Below are positions 1-11,693 of a DNA stretch of 64,000 nt, in pieces (the stretch's first letter is position 1; every line of letters begins with the position of its first letter). Both the position numbers and the translations under genes were made by a program. Below the pieces are notes generated by a model. The model was not told the DNA's origin and did no database searches. It saw only the letters and a program-made list of their open reading frames with translations. Source of the stretch: Ctenosaura bakeri (Eukaryota; Chordata; Lepidosauria; Squamata; Iguanidae). Location of the stretch: contig CAOLHI010002150.1 in the NCBI GenBank assembly GCA_948474755.1, positions 62,001 to 126,000 of the forward strand, in the 5' to 3' direction.

Positions 1-378
1 CTGTCAGGACAGGGGGGACTCCACCTCCCATTGCCCGCGTGTGGGGGGGCCCATTAACCAGCCATCCCACGTGGTTTCCCCTGGCCCTACCTGTATTCAT
101 GACCATCCTGATATTAAAGGACAGTTGCAGAGCTCTTTCTGGCACCGCAGTGACCTGGACGCGGTCCAATTTCAGGAAATCCTGGAAAGCGATAAGGCAG
201 GGGGGACTAAACATCCCATTGCCCGCCTGTTCGGGGGGCCGTTAGCTGGTGATCCCCCTCCCTCCCTCCCCACCCAGAAAGAGGGGGCGATGGGGAAGAG
301 ATACGCATCACTGCTGACCCCTCTTTGGGAAAATAACCTCTTTCCACTTTCCCGCCCCCTGCCGCGAATGCCTCCCCA
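1..378. other. GC-rich segment with a partial internal duplication
   Basis: This opening stretch is GC-rich and holds no recognisable gene. A block near 11-46, with the core GGGGGGACT followed by CCCATTGCCCGC and a G-run, recurs near 198-236. It is therefore part of a repeat cut by the window edge. The short open frames here overlap on both strands and look like chance frames in GC-rich DNA. It could be the remainder of a larger DNA transposon that includes the next feature. Confidence 0.4.
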
Positions 379-1161
379 GGCCCGTTCACACCCATGCTCT
401 GGTCATTTTGGCGCAAGAGGCATGAGAGCCTCACAGAGGTTTTCCTGACCGAGAGCAAGTACAATTTAAACTGCGAGGCTTCACAAGGTGCCCCCACGCT
501 GCCCTTTCTGCATAGCCCTCAAATTTGGCAAGCAAACGGCACCCCCTCTCGCTCCAGCCAGGGCCCCCTTCGCACCCACGTCCAAAACCCCGGGCGATTC
601 CTCAGGAGGATACTTCCCCTTGACGGGACTTGCCCAGGGCCGCCCACCCCCCAGCCAAGGGCCCCACAACGGGATAACCACAGCCTCCTAAACTGCAAAC
701 ATCACAATGCGCCCAAGCAGTATTTGTAAAGTGCTGATGAAAGGCATAAACAAATTCATTTTATAAAAACTGCGTACCTGCAATTTTTTCCCCTTTCTTC
801 TTCCCTGTCCTCTTCCTTGCTGTCGCCAGCCGCTTTCCAAGGATTGAAAAATGGCGCCGTCTGGTTGTTTTGGTGGCGGACGCTGAAGCTGGCCACACCC
901 ACATCCCGTCCTCCGTCGATCTCAGGCACGAATCAGTGCGTACCGTCACTTTCTCACGAACCCGGTAGCACGGTTTGGGGGAAAAAACCCACATTTTTTC
1001 CGGTTTTTGAAAAGTGCGAGCGACTGCAAGATGGCAGCGTCTCCGCGCGGAATGAGGTGTGAATCTTTAAAATTATATACGACCCAGTGCTCTCCAAGGT
1101 GTAAAAGACCCCCGTTAGAGGTCAACCTGCCATGATTTAAATACCCCGTGTGAACAGGGCC
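379..1161. mobile_element. Non-autonomous DNA transposon with Harbinger-like termini
   Basis: The two ends are inverted copies: GGCCCGTTCACAC on the left and GTGTGAACAGGGCC on the right. The interior is 783 bp, GC-rich, with no transposase frame. The termini resemble those of the other GGCC-ended MITEs in this window. No matching 3-bp target duplication is visible (CCA on the left, TAT on the right), so the exact borders or the family could be wrong. Confidence 0.5.
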
Positions 1162-2840
1162 TATGTTTACTCTAGAAAAGGGAAAGAGATGTAGCTGTTA
1201 GCCAAGTCTTCAGAGTATTCTCTCATCTGATCTCTGCTTAGTAAGACAGAAGAAACTGAAATGTGCTTGTTATTGTAGTAAGCATTAGCTGTTTTATACA
1301 GGGGAAATGCCTGGAAGGGGAAGACTGAAAAACAAAAGAAGAGGAAGAAGGAGAAGGAGACAGTATGAAACATACAAGTTTTCTGTACTCCTCATCAGAA
1401 GTGAATTTCTGGTCATTATGTCAACCTACTCCTTCACTGTTGTGCATCTGGCCAGAATCAGGGGTTTTCTTCTGCTTCTGCTACTTATTTCCTGTCCATG
1501 AGATAATGAAAATAAAGTTTTTATCTACCTTTCCAACTGGTGTAGCCTTTAGCCTTGTGGTGCCAGGAGTCAAATTCAAAATCCACACGTTTTTAACAGA
1601 AAAAAAAGAGATATTTACTGTACCAGAAGCCTTCAGATTTAACAATCCTGCAACATGGTCTGAATGGAAATAAAGCCTTCCTTACTTCCAGAAAGCTGCG
1701 AGGCTCCAACAACAGGGAATGACTAGAGCATGTCAATTCACTCCTTTATGCTATAGATTTAAAACAAACAAACAACAATGCATAACTACGGGGCTTTTCC
1801 AACCACCTTTGGTGTCTATTTCATCCTCAAGAGGAATGTGGTTTTTGAGAGGAAGTGTTTCTATCAAAGAGCATAAAAGCCCAGGGAAAAAAAAATTGCT
1901 GAATCATTTGTTAGGGCCTTATTTGAACAGGCTAAATAATGTGAGTTTGCTAATAGGAGGGAGAGGGAGGGGGGAGAGATAGGCAATTGGAATTCTAGAA
2001 AAAGGTTTTCAGAAAGAATACAGTTATTAACGGATTCAACTGTTCAAAAACCCATGGAGATGACAAGGCAATCTAAGTTAATCACAACCAAGATCAAAGA
2101 ACAAAGATGACTTCAGAGTGTAACAGAGGACATAACCTCTTCTATACAAAACAGCAAAAGCAAGATGCAGCAGCCATTTTTTAAAAAGGGAAATTAACTC
2201 CTCATGCTTCTGCAGAAACAGTACAAAAGCAAGCCCCTCAAAAGTGGCCTAAACATTTGGAAAACTTTCTTTAGCAGAAACACAACCTGTCCCAAAACTA
2301 TGTGAAAGATCCCTAACATCAGAAGATTTAGCTTAGCAAGAAGAACACAGAACAGGAAATGTTCAAAAGCAGGGCATGTTGTTACCTGGAGCTGGAAAAT
2401 TAGAGTGCACGTAGTTGTGTTTTCCCTAAAACAAACAAAACCAAGGAAATCCAAAATCTATCTCTGGGCCCACAGGAAGGTGTAAAATACACGACACTAG
2501 CTTTTGAAGCTGCACTATCTTCATCAGATAAAGATAGTAAAGTAACATATAAAGGAAATAAAGTGACTCCATTTGCTCACGGCATCTACGCTTGCGGGCT
2601 AAGTTTAAAGCAGGAGTAGATAACCACAAGGGGGGCACAATCATCCCTTTCCCCACATCCCTAGCACCCATTAGCTATACCTCCTATTTACATAAAACTG
2701 AAAGCTACTGGATAGTACCCATCTCCAGGCTGGCCCTGCAGTTCCAACCCCAGGGCTCCTGTCACTCACCTTGCCCTTTTATCCTCCCTGGATCTGGTAC
2801 TCAGGCCTCAAAGTGACTGCTATTCTGGACAAGTGACTGT
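1162..2840. other. Intronic DNA, no gene recognised
   Basis: Nothing supportable is seen apart from a purine-rich GAA/GGA tract near 1305-1362. Open frames are short and overlap on both strands. Confidence 0.5.
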
Positions 2841-3296
2841 GGCTATTTCCGCACAGAGCGAGGGAATCGCCCCGTGCCGGTACTTACTGGACCTTTGGGC
2901 TTGACGCTTGGGTCCAGGCTGGTCCGGAGCAGTGCCTGGTTGCCGCTCCTCACTGCTCCGGGGACAAAAATGGTGGCTTCTGGTTGGTGGAGGCTCTCCA
3001 CCAACCGCTGAAGCTCGTCAGCCTAAAGCCTGCCCCCGGCAGATCACAGGCTCGCACTGGTGCGAGTCTGTAAATCTGCACTGGAGCACGGGAATGGAGT
3101 TGGGTGCTCCGTGCTTTTGAAAGACATCTTTCAAGCGGTCTTTCAAAAGCATGCTGGACGATCACTTCAGGTTGTTTGGGAGTGGGCTGAGGTGCAGATC
3201 TACAGTAAGTAGGTCCGACCCAGTCCGCTCCCAGGTGCAGACATATTTTCTGGAGGACGCTCTGCACCGTTTCTTTAAGCCCGTGTGGAAATGGCC
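2841..3296. mobile_element. Harbinger-like MITE (same family as 57904-58391, opposite orientation)
   Basis: The termini are GGCTATTTCCGCAC and GTGTGGAAATGGCC, inverted copies of each other. The interior of 456 bp carries a short hairpin around TTGGTGGAGGCTCTCCACCAA and a tract resembling the reverse complement of 58150-58260 (CCGGCAGATC and TGGTTGGTGGAGG-like blocks). No transposase frame is present. The flanking triplets (TGT and ACA) do not match as a direct duplication. Confidence 0.6.
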
Positions 3297-3798
3297 ACAA
3301 TATTGATCAGTGGGCTCACTGTGAAAAGTGTGACCAGCCCTCCTTCTTAATTCTTAAATGAAACAGACAGACCCAGCTGTAGAAACCAAAACAAGTGAAG
3401 ATTTATTATACATCACTTAGGCCAAACACCAACTCTCTGAACTCCTTCCTCATTCATAGCTCCTCAAACATTCTTCAGACAGTATTTTCCTCCTCCTCCT
3501 CCTCCTCCTCCTCCTCCTCCTCCTAATCAGCCTTTACTCCATCTCTGACTGCCCTAACTCTTGTACAAACAGGAATCTAGATTATAGCTTTTGCCCACAG
3601 GTCCCACTTCACAGCACTCTTAAGGCTCTGACTGGCTGGCTCTAACCAGGCTTGCCCATCTTCTCTCTTCACAAATGTGGAGCCTGCAATAACATTTAAA
3701 CGGAGAATCACACCTTCTGGAGATAAAATTCTTAATTTGCGGTTGATTTTATGGTGATTTGATCCTCTAGGGACTTTAGGGAAGCTCCAGCAGTATGA
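3297..3798. other. Unclassified DNA with a TCC microsatellite
   Basis: A (TCC)n run lies at 3488-3524. On the minus strand an AATAAA-like signal near 3402-3408 lies upstream of a C/T-rich stretch, which could be the end of an old LTR, but no borders could be found. Confidence 0.35.
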
Positions 3799-4211
3799 GG
3801 TCCTTTCCACAGGTTATCGGATCTCGGCAGCATCCTGCAGGGATCCCAGTACAGCCTCTCCCGGGAGGGGAGCACAACAAGAGTGCTCCCCTCTGCTGGC
3901 TGACTGCAGGAATGGAGGAGATGTGATGGCCACACCTCTTCTTTCTGCAGCGCAGCCAGGCACTGTCCCAGGCTGTGCTGGGGCAGGAAGCATGACCGTC
4001 TGCAGCTCAGCTAAGTGTGAGAGGGTGGCAGGAGGGCAGCATGATCACCGGTCATTGACAGGAAGAACCTATCAAAGATTTGTGGCACCATCATGCCACC
4101 TGGGGATGGGAGAACGATGGGACACAGATGATTTCATGCAGAACCATCATCTGGGTCCTATACTTCTCCCATCCCAAATGCGGGATGACAACATTCTGCA
4201 AAAGGCGCCTC
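3799..4211 (-). mobile_element. MITE of the ATGGGAGAAGGAT family, reversed copy
   Basis: This degenerate copy matches, in reverse orientation, the elements at 9260, 44063 and 51353. The diagnostic blocks are a GATGGGAGAACGATGGGAC-like segment, a CCTGTCAATGA-type block (here reversed as TCATTGACAGG) and a GGCAGGAAGCATGA block. The ends resemble GGTCCTTTCCACAG and GCAAAAGGCGCC. There is no coding capacity. Confidence 0.55.
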
Positions 4212-5885
4212 TGTGTGTCTGCACACACAGAGGCCACTGCAGCCTACAGACCACACTATTTCCAACCCTATTTTAAAGTGTTGATATTAGTATATAAAAC
4301 CCTGTGAACCTGGGATCAGATGACCTGAGGTAGTGTTTCCTCTACTGGTATCAACTTGCCAGGACAACATGATCTTCAGCAGACAGCTTCTTAGTCAGAT
4401 CTTGGCCTACAGATTTCAATTTTTTGGTAACACAGAGAAAGGCCTCATCTTTGATGATGGAGCTATATTGTGCTTTGTCAGTCCTCAACCCTAACATTTT
4501 ATTGACAACTTATTATTTTACTTTGACTCTTCCTAAGTCACGTGTCATTATGAACACTCCTAAATTCTGTACCATCCTATTGCTGTTTTATGGTAAACTG
4601 ATTCAGGATCTATGCAAATAAAAAATGGTACAGAATATTTCTAAGAAATTAAAATGACCCCCCCTTTTTTTGCTTCACACAATAACCAAAACAATTTGCT
4701 GAGCAGTCTGCAGTACGTTTGTCATCTCTGATATAGTACAGACAGGTTATCAATGTGATAAGACAATTTAACACTCAACAGCCTCAATACAATTGAGAAG
4801 AACTTGATAAAATCTGCCCTAAGAGGAATGACTTGCTGCATGTTTCAGAAACACATCTAATTGAGTTTGAAAATGGTGCTTGATTGTCTAATCTACTAGT
4901 GTATTTTAAGAATCAATTGGTCTCGGATTTTACATGCTGATAAATCTACAACTGCTCAGCTTTTGGTAGCATTTTAATTTTTTAATGTTCTGGAGATGAA
5001 TCCACACACATTTGGGCATTTCCATCTCTCTTTAATCTGATCCATTAAAGCTAACGATTTAGACTTCCTCAGCAGCAGAATATCCTTGAAAATCAAGAAG
5101 GGTAAGTTAATCATAGTTCCAAGATAAAATGACATCACAGGGTATAATGTCACTATGCTGATACTATTTTAGATAGCTAATAAAGAAATTATTATCAAAA
5201 TCCCAACCCAATCTCAACATCACATGACTGCCTACTAGAAAACAGAAGTTAGGATAAATGTGGGGAAATTTTAAGAAGTCACATGTTTCCATGACATTGG
5301 GCAGTGAGGAGATAACTGCCAGATACATACTGATGGGACAATAATATACTAATCAAGATTGAATGTTGCCGTTCCTAGTCTAGATAAACTAGACTTTTTC
5401 AATGTGAAGAAAGAAATTATCTGGAATGCACAGGTTTTTAAAACAGAAAACAAAAAACAAAATAGAACAAATCACAGCATGACATTTCACCCTGTATTTT
5501 TCACTGGATAATAAGCATGTGGAAAACAAATGACACCCCCAAACTCACCTTTGTGAAATTAAGAGGTTGGGTAAGCTTTCTGAAGATTGTAATATCTGTG
5601 CTGAAAGACATACATCAACAGTGTGTACGTGTTCAAACAAATTAACAGATTGAGAGAGTATCAAGGAAATTGAAAACAAATAATTTGGTTACACACCTTT
5701 TTTTTTTTTTTGCACACAGAGACACACTTTTTGATGCTGTTTTCTATTAGAAATTGTTACAACTGCAATTTATCAAAGTGATAATATGCACAGCAGTGGC
5801 TACCACTGCTGGCTTCCATGTCAATGGGTCACTGAATTTGCTCCAGGCTTCAGTCCAATTTTAAAGGAACCAACCAAAGTGCTGA
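4212..5885. other. AT-rich intronic DNA, nothing recognised
   Basis: No repeat family, exon or RNA gene could be supported here. A poly-T run lies near 5698-5711. Conserved non-coding elements could be present but cannot be seen without an alignment. Confidence 0.5.
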
Positions 5886-5887
5886 AC

Positions 5888-5996
5888 TCTTATTTTTAAT
5901 TGCTGTCAAGTCAGCTTTGACTTATGGCAACCTCCAAGACACCTTGTTATTTAACAGCCCTGCTAAAGTTTTGCAAACTCAAGATTCTGAGTTTTT
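5888..5996 (-). repeat. SINE 3'-part fragment (tRNA-type squamate SINE)
   Basis: The plus strand reads TTGCTGTCAAGTCAGC then TTTGACTTATGGCAACC. This is the reverse complement of the conserved tail block (CCATAAGTC...GACTTG) of tRNA-headed squamate SINEs. Compare the better copy at 6446-6660. Only the 3' portion remains. Confidence 0.6.
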
Positions 5997-6000
5997 TGAC

Positions 6001-6160
6001 TGAGGACCTTTCCATTCTACACTGCTATAGTGCTATTATTCCAGTTTCAACATCCTATGGAATTCTGGGGTTTACAGTTTAGGAAGGGGCATTTAGAATT
6101 CTCAGCCAGAGAGCTCTGTGGCCTCAGTAACTACAAACCCTTAGGTGAACAGATGAACAA
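6001..6160. mobile_element. Palindromic MITE (family with GGGGTTTGTAGTTT core), partial
   Basis: The block begins near GGACCTTTCCATTCTACACTG and runs through TATAGTGCTATTATTCCAG, TTCTGGGGTTTACAG and AGAGCTCTGTGGCCTCAG. This is the left arm and part of the right arm of the palindromic MITE seen nearly complete at 46715-46916. The right terminus has been lost. Confidence 0.7.
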
Positions 6161-6445
6161 TGTAGGTTCAAAGCCTATGGATTAGAGTCTCCCATGTTTG
6201 CTGCAGTTTGATAACTTAAAGGCCAATGATAAAAGTCAGCTGTTACTGAAGTCGTACTGATTTTAAAGGGAATTAAGCATAGTTAATTTAGTCTTAATTC
6301 AACCCTATATACCATTATTATATTGAAAATATGAAATCCAAAGAATAGATCATTCAATCAACAGAACTTACATTAAGTCCTCTTTTACTGAGTTCTGTTC
6401 ATTTACTGGATCTATTACAGTTAGCAGTTGTAAGTGCAATTAGTC

Positions 6446-6660
6446 TACAGGGTTTTGTTGTTGTATGCTTTCAAGTCATTTCTGACTTATGGCAGCCATA
6501 AGGTGAACCTATCACCGAGTTTTATTGGCAGAATTTGTTCAGAAGGTACTTGCCCTTGCCTCCCTCTGAGGCTGAGAGGTTGTGGCTTGCCCAAGGCCAC
6601 CCAGTGGGTTTCCATGGCCAAGCGGAGATCTGAACCCATTGTGTTACTCCTGCTCTGAAT
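6446..6660 (-). repeat. tRNA-headed squamate SINE
   Basis: On the minus strand the copy reads toward a tail block that appears on the plus strand as TTTCAAGTCATTTCTGACTT followed by ATGGCAGCCATAAGG. The central block, on the plus strand, is TTGCCCAAGGCCACCCAGTG followed by GGTTTCCATGG. The same blocks, in the other orientation, occur at 58908-59138. The RNA polymerase III head is damaged or lost near 6660. Confidence 0.75.
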
Positions 6661-8264
6661 TAGGGAGAAATCTTCAATGTCCTTGCAAACCTAATAGATC
6701 TTCTTGTTGATTATTAGGTATCTCCATAACAACCTAAGAATTGTAGTTTGCAGTACGTCCTACCTGCAAGACACCATAAGTGATTCACAAGCACTAAAAC
6801 TGACTTGTACATACACACATTTTTCACACAGAATATGTTCTCCAGATGATAAATGCATTTGCTCTTACTCACAAATCCATTGACAGCTCATCACATCGCA
6901 AATTACAGTGTGTTAAGAAATCCACTCATATAATTTTACAAGCATTGTAGAGTTAACATAATTTATAAGATGCTGATGGAATTGGTCTAGCCTTCTTATA
7001 GCAATTATCTGAATAAAACTACTGGTGTTGTGGTTAATGTAGCTGATTCAAGGGGCAAGCTCTATTAACAAAACTCAGATAATAAATACTTCATTATATC
7101 CAGATGCACAAGCAGAGAGAAACAAAGGAAACAATATTATCTGATTTACAGCTCAACAGAAAATGAAAATTGCCACTTCAAACTCCTTGCCTGATATTAT
7201 AGCACTTATTTCAAATCCTAATCACAGGAATTCCTATTTTAATTCCACAGTTATGGAAACTAGCATAGCAGTTGTTTTGCAGATTACAGGATCATGGGAA
7301 AAATATTTAGATTCTTTTGTTTATAATCAAGCTGTATACATGTGAGATATCTCAATTCAATAAAACTAAGCATGGTATTTACATGAATAAAGGCACGATT
7401 TTCCCTCCAATCCAGTAAAATTATTTTATCCTGCTTCTAAAAATGCATTTCAAACCTTTAACATGGGGAAAAGGGATAATTCCCCAAATCTTTTAACATC
7501 CCTGCTTTGTGGCTAGCACCATCAATGTAATGTTAACAAAAATACAATTTCAGCAGACGTCAAAAATAAATAATTTATATGGGATTTTGCCTCCTCTTCA
7601 CAATACAGCTTTGATCATGTGGATCCCTCTGGCAAAGGCTAAATGAAGCACAGATTTGATTAAATGCCTGCAAATGCCTCGCTAGCTGTGTCTGCATTAC
7701 AGTTCTTTAAACTAAAATAGCACACTGCAATGAAGAATAGGCAGTGCCTTCAGGACCAGTACAACTGGGCCATGCAAGAGTCTTTATACTTGATTTAATC
7801 TCTTTCCTTCTCATTCTTTTGACTACCCTAGAGTCCTTTCTTAATACAATCAATTGGCAATACTATAAAAAGTAAAACCAGATCAATATTTTTAGAATTT
7901 TCAACCTGATTGAAGAATCGCTTAACTAAAAGCAATCTACACGCGTTTTCAATGAAAATTAATGAATTACTTCATCTTCATCCTCATTTGGAAAGTGTTG
8001 ATGTTACATTAAAAAAAAAATCAACTGCCCTGACATAGGCCATTTCAAGCCTACATTATTACAGTGCCTTCTGGATATGCTAAATATTGCTATCCCAATC
8101 TTATATATTGCTACCGCTAGGCTAGGGGCAGTTTGCTTGTTTTTTAATTGTCTTTAGCACAACGTGATTTTTATTTGTAAAAACTGTAATTTTGTGGACT
8201 TTGTTGTAAAAAGTGTAAAAAGGCTATGCTGATTATTTTATAAACCATTTTTTAATTGGACAGT
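6661..8264. other. AT-rich intronic DNA, nothing recognised
   Basis: No gene, RNA or repeat family could be supported. The 60-residue frame near 7163 is AT-rich and looks accidental. Confidence 0.5.
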
Positions 8265-8738
8265 TGTTACAGAACAGGGATAGAGACCCACGGATTAAGG
8301 AAAATCGTTTATTTGTCTCAGTGGGATCGTTCCCAAAAGACTGAGCCCCCCTCTTTATATTCACAGCAATTTATACATTTCCAGTACAATCATCACATGC
8401 TCAAGAAACGGAAACAGAACAAGAAAGAAAACAGATCTGTTGTACGTAGGTTCCCACCAGTGTCTACATATGTTGCAAATCTTCTGTAGCACAGCCAAGG
8501 GCTAGCGAGTCGAGCCAAACCGATAACATTCCATTATACAAAGTTTCATTGTCTTTCCTTCAAACACACAGGGACTTCAATTGCAGAAATTAACTGCTTT
8601 TCCCTCACACCCAGAGGTCATCTAGACTGACCCACTTTATTCTTCCACTATACAGTCATCAGCGTTGTCAAGCCAGGTTTAGCTAAAGCTGTGTTTAAAT
8701 TAATCAGTACATTCACAGAATAGCATTTTCATTGGTCA
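8265..8738 (-). mobile_element. Solo LTR of an endogenous retrovirus-like element
   Basis: Read on the minus strand, this 474-bp block begins TGACCAAT and ends CTGTAACA, so it has TG...CA borders. A TATA-type box lies in TATAAAGAGG at about 8346-8356. It is followed by GGCTCAGTC and then by AAATAAACG at about 8307-8315, the spacing expected for a promoter, start site and polyadenylation signal in an LTR. It is flanked by GACAGT (8259-8264) and AACAGT (8739-8744), a 6-bp duplication with one mismatch. No internal retroviral genes lie beside it, so it is a solo LTR left by recombination. Borders were inferred by eye. Confidence 0.6.
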
Positions 8739-8744
8739 AACAGT

Positions 8745-9259
8745 ATTCTGGCCCTCAAACTCAATTTTTAATCATTATACCCAAAGCCCAACTGTAGATA
8801 TCAAAACGTTTTGTTCAAAAATTTTGTTTAAAAGGCATTTCTTGGCAAAGCTTCTAAAGTGGGGTGGGGGGGGTAGGGACTATATAAAGCTCAGATGCTA
8901 TGATTTTCTATTTACTATGTTTCTGGCTGTTTTTCACCATTTTGTTCTTCTCAAATAAAATCGAGAAGTGGGGAGACAATGACTTTGGGGTGTAAACAGT
9001 AGCAACCTCTGTCAAACACCTCTAGAATAAAAAATAAAATTGCCTCCACAAAGAAATCAGTCAAAAACTGTGACACTCTATGCGTGTTTATTCACTGCTA
9101 ATTCAAGTACAACTTTATGAACCTGGAAGCAGCTGTGCCTCTAAACATGGAGCTGCTGCATCTTCATATCACAGTGCTTTTTCTTTGATCAGTAATATAC
9201 AGTTATGGGGACACTTCCTTTGGTCTTACATAATGGTTTTTCCCTGTCCCAGAGACTAT
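8745..9259. other. Intronic DNA, nothing recognised
   Basis: A short G-rich run lies near 8861-8876. Nothing else could be supported. Confidence 0.45.
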
Positions 9260-9605
9260 GTCCCTTTCTGCAGCACCCTCCCATCACGCAATAAGGATGG
9301 CAGAAGGATGGGACCGCGACAATGCTCCTTCATGACGTTGTCACAATCCTGTCCTTTTCCCATCCCCAGGTGGTACAATCATGGATTAAATAATTAATGG
9401 GTTTTCCCTGTCAATGACACACAGTCGTGCCACCATCCTAAATTTATCTGTCCTGCAGAAGTTGCAGAAACATGATAGCTATGCTTCCTTCCCCAGAGCA
9501 GCCTGGGGAAGTATCTAGTTGTGCTGCAGAAGGAAGAGGCATGGCCATCGTGCTCCCTTCTGCGGGGAGCCAGCCAGTCTGAAGGGGAGTGCTCCGCTGA
9601 TCAGG
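9260..9605 (+). mobile_element. MITE of the ATGGGAGAAGGAT family
   Basis: The element starts near CCCTTTCTGCAGCACCCTCC and includes GGATGGCAGAAGGATGGGAC, TGACGTTGTCACAATCC, CCTGTCAATGACAC and GCAGCCTGGG blocks. These follow the same order as in 44063-44479 and 51353-51766. The right terminus is eroded. Confidence 0.65.
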
Positions 9606-10360
9606 TAATAAAAGAAGTAAATAAATATTAAGACATCATACCATGCATTTCAATGTATGCACTGAAATGCATATGGAGAGATGAGTTATACTTGACATGG
9701 GGATGCCATTTTTGTAACTCACATTTACCCAAACCGAACCTGAATCTGACTTCATAAAGTGGTCAGGAAGTGAATGGGAATGTATTGAAAGATAGCTCAG
9801 ATTTGTGGTTCCTGAGTCTTCAATATTAATATTAAGAAGAAAAACATATTAACAGAACAAAAGGAAGAATAAAAGAGAGTAGGAGATAGTTCTCTGCATT
9901 ATGAAAAATCAATCGAGATAGGGTGTGTGGCATTGCTTCAAAATTACTGCACCATATTCCTAATGGATTTGTACAATTAGTATGGAGAACTTTCTACCTT
10001 ATCAGTCAAATTGATATCTGCATGCTCAACGTTCCTAGATCACTTGGCAAAAGCAACATTTTTGAAGTCAGAATTTTTAAAAAATATGGATGGAAATAAT
10101 ATCTAAAAATAATTCAAAAATGTTCAAAGATATGTTTTTCAAGTGTTGAAAGAACAATGAAGAGAAGAATTCTGAAATGAGAAAAATGTTTACAGCTTGA
10201 GCTTTATTCTAAGCAAAATTTACATGTGGTTGTTTTGTGGGGAAAACTACATTTTCTGGGCAGGAAATACTATTTTCTATATAGAAATATTCTTTTCTTT
10301 ATAGAAAATACTATCACTTTCACAGAAAATGTGTTTTGCTAGTTCCTCCTTCTGAAATTT
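9606..10360. other. AT-rich intronic DNA, nothing recognised
   Basis: The only visible pattern is imperfect repetition of AGAAAATACTATTTTCTATATAGAAA-type words near 10240-10330, cut here to AGAAAATACTATTTTC. Similar words occur near 40090-40300, so this may be an old unclassified repeat. Confidence 0.35.
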
Positions 10361-10485
10361 AGCCTACAGTACCTGGTATTCTTCGGTGGTCTCCCATCCA
10401 AGTACTGACCCAGCTGACCCTGCTTAGATTCCAAGATCAGATGGGATCTGTTGCCTTTAGGCATGTTCATATATGTGGGACCTGG
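10361..10485 (-). pseudogene. 5S rRNA-derived pseudogene or SINE head
   Basis: The minus strand carries a near-complete 5S rRNA body. The internal promoter C-box region is read as TACTTGGATGGGAGACC. The 3' end word on the plus strand is GCCTACAGTACCTGGTATTC (5S ends in a GAATACC...TGTAGGC word). Most of the 5' half is also present, with the A-box region as ATCTTGGAATCTAAGCAGGG. No SINE body or tail follows at the left border. It is either a direct 5S pseudogene or the head of a 5S-headed SINE that lost its body. It is not a functional 5S gene: several helix positions differ. Confidence 0.75.
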
Positions 10486-11165
10486 TATATCAGTGACAAG
10501 CTCCAGTTTAGAATCTATTTTGTTAGCAAATAGGCAAAATGTACAAACTCCTGAAAAGCTTTTGTAAGAATATAAAAACGTGCATATGGTCATACTGAAA
10601 ATTTAATGGTTGCAAACATGAGATAAATTATCACAAATCTACTGTATGATATGTTCATTTGTATCATGAGCAACCAGGCTGCAATGCGGACGAAATTCTT
10701 TTCTTTTTTCATTTGCAAAGGAAGGAAAAAAGTAATTTTAGCAATTTTTTTTCTCCTGTGAGAAAGGGTTTGAAAACCACAGTTTTGAAACCTGGACATA
10801 CTCTGTGCAAAATCTGCATATGGTTTTCTTGCACGGAAAACAGCCTATCCTGTTCAACAAATAGCATTTTCTGTAGAGTAAACAGCAATGCCTACTTAGT
10901 AAGTAACATTTCTTTAAAAAAAAACTGTGGTTGCCGGGGGGGGGGCAGGAGGCAAATTTGTATAGAAGAAGACCAAGTCAAAGTACAAAGATTCTCTTCA
11001 ATCCAGGGTGTTCCTCATCAGGATTTCCCAAAACTCAAAAAATATGAGGGTTACCATTTTTTGAACATTTTATATATTCTTTATATTCATACCTGCAATG
11101 GACTTCAAAGGTCACATCGCTGCATGTAGAACAGTAAGAAGCTATACATTACATCAAGAAATGAG
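10486..11165. other. Intronic DNA, nothing recognised
   Basis: A G-run lies at about 10936-10946. The 156-residue frame at 10659-11129 has no recognisable domain and biased low-complexity content, so it is treated as accidental. Confidence 0.4.
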
Positions 11166-11693
11166 CATATGACACCGATATTAAAATCACTCCTCTGGCT
11201 GCCAATTAGTTTCCTGGGTGTTGGTTACTACCTTTACAGCCCTGCGTGGTCTGGGTCCACGTTACCAGCAGTCCCATACAATCCTCCCATACAATTCACC
11301 CCATACAATCCACCCCATACACTCAAATCCTCTGGGGGCCATTTACTTTAAAAAGCCAGGACTAGATTGGCAACAGTCACCCAGAGGATTTTTTCATTTG
11401 CCACCCACAGACTGTGGAATGACCTGCCAGAAGAGTTTTGACAGCCAAAGAGGCTGTCTGAATTTTAAAAAGTACTAAAGACATGTCTCTTCTGGCAGGC
11501 CTGTCCAGTCAATTTTTAAATATGAATTTTAAATAGATGTATTTAAATAGTTTTATGTGTTTTTAGTGTATAATAATCTATGATGAGTTTTTAGTTGTAT
11601 TTTAACCTATGTTTTACACTACCTCAAGCCTTGGGAAGAGGGAGGTCAGAAATAAAATATCATCATCATCATCTTCATCATCATCATCATCGC
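11166..11693 (+). mobile_element. L2-type LINE, 3' end fragment
   Basis: The translated start (TPILKSLLWLPISF, about 11172-11213) matches the C-terminal domain of the reverse transcriptase frame of the L2 element at 17976-19268 (TPILKSLHWLPSSF). The following block encodes a diverged version of the NPPRTLRSSG region. The 3' untranslated part ends near GGAAGAGGGAGGTCAGAAAT and passes into a (ATC)n tail at about 11657-11692. Several frameshifts are present. It is a dead, 5'-truncated copy. Confidence 0.8.

Noticed and set aside
1..1161. GC-rich left edge as a possible promoter or first exon
   Set aside because: Inverted ends at 379 and 1161 explain most of it as a transposon. No start or splice pattern was recognised.
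3297..3798. Possible LTR on the minus strand
   Set aside because: An AATAAA-like word is present, but no TG...CA borders or flanking duplication could be found.
10361..10485. Functional 5S rRNA gene
   Set aside because: Multiple substitutions and the absence of a clean terminator and tandem context indicate a pseudogene or SINE head.
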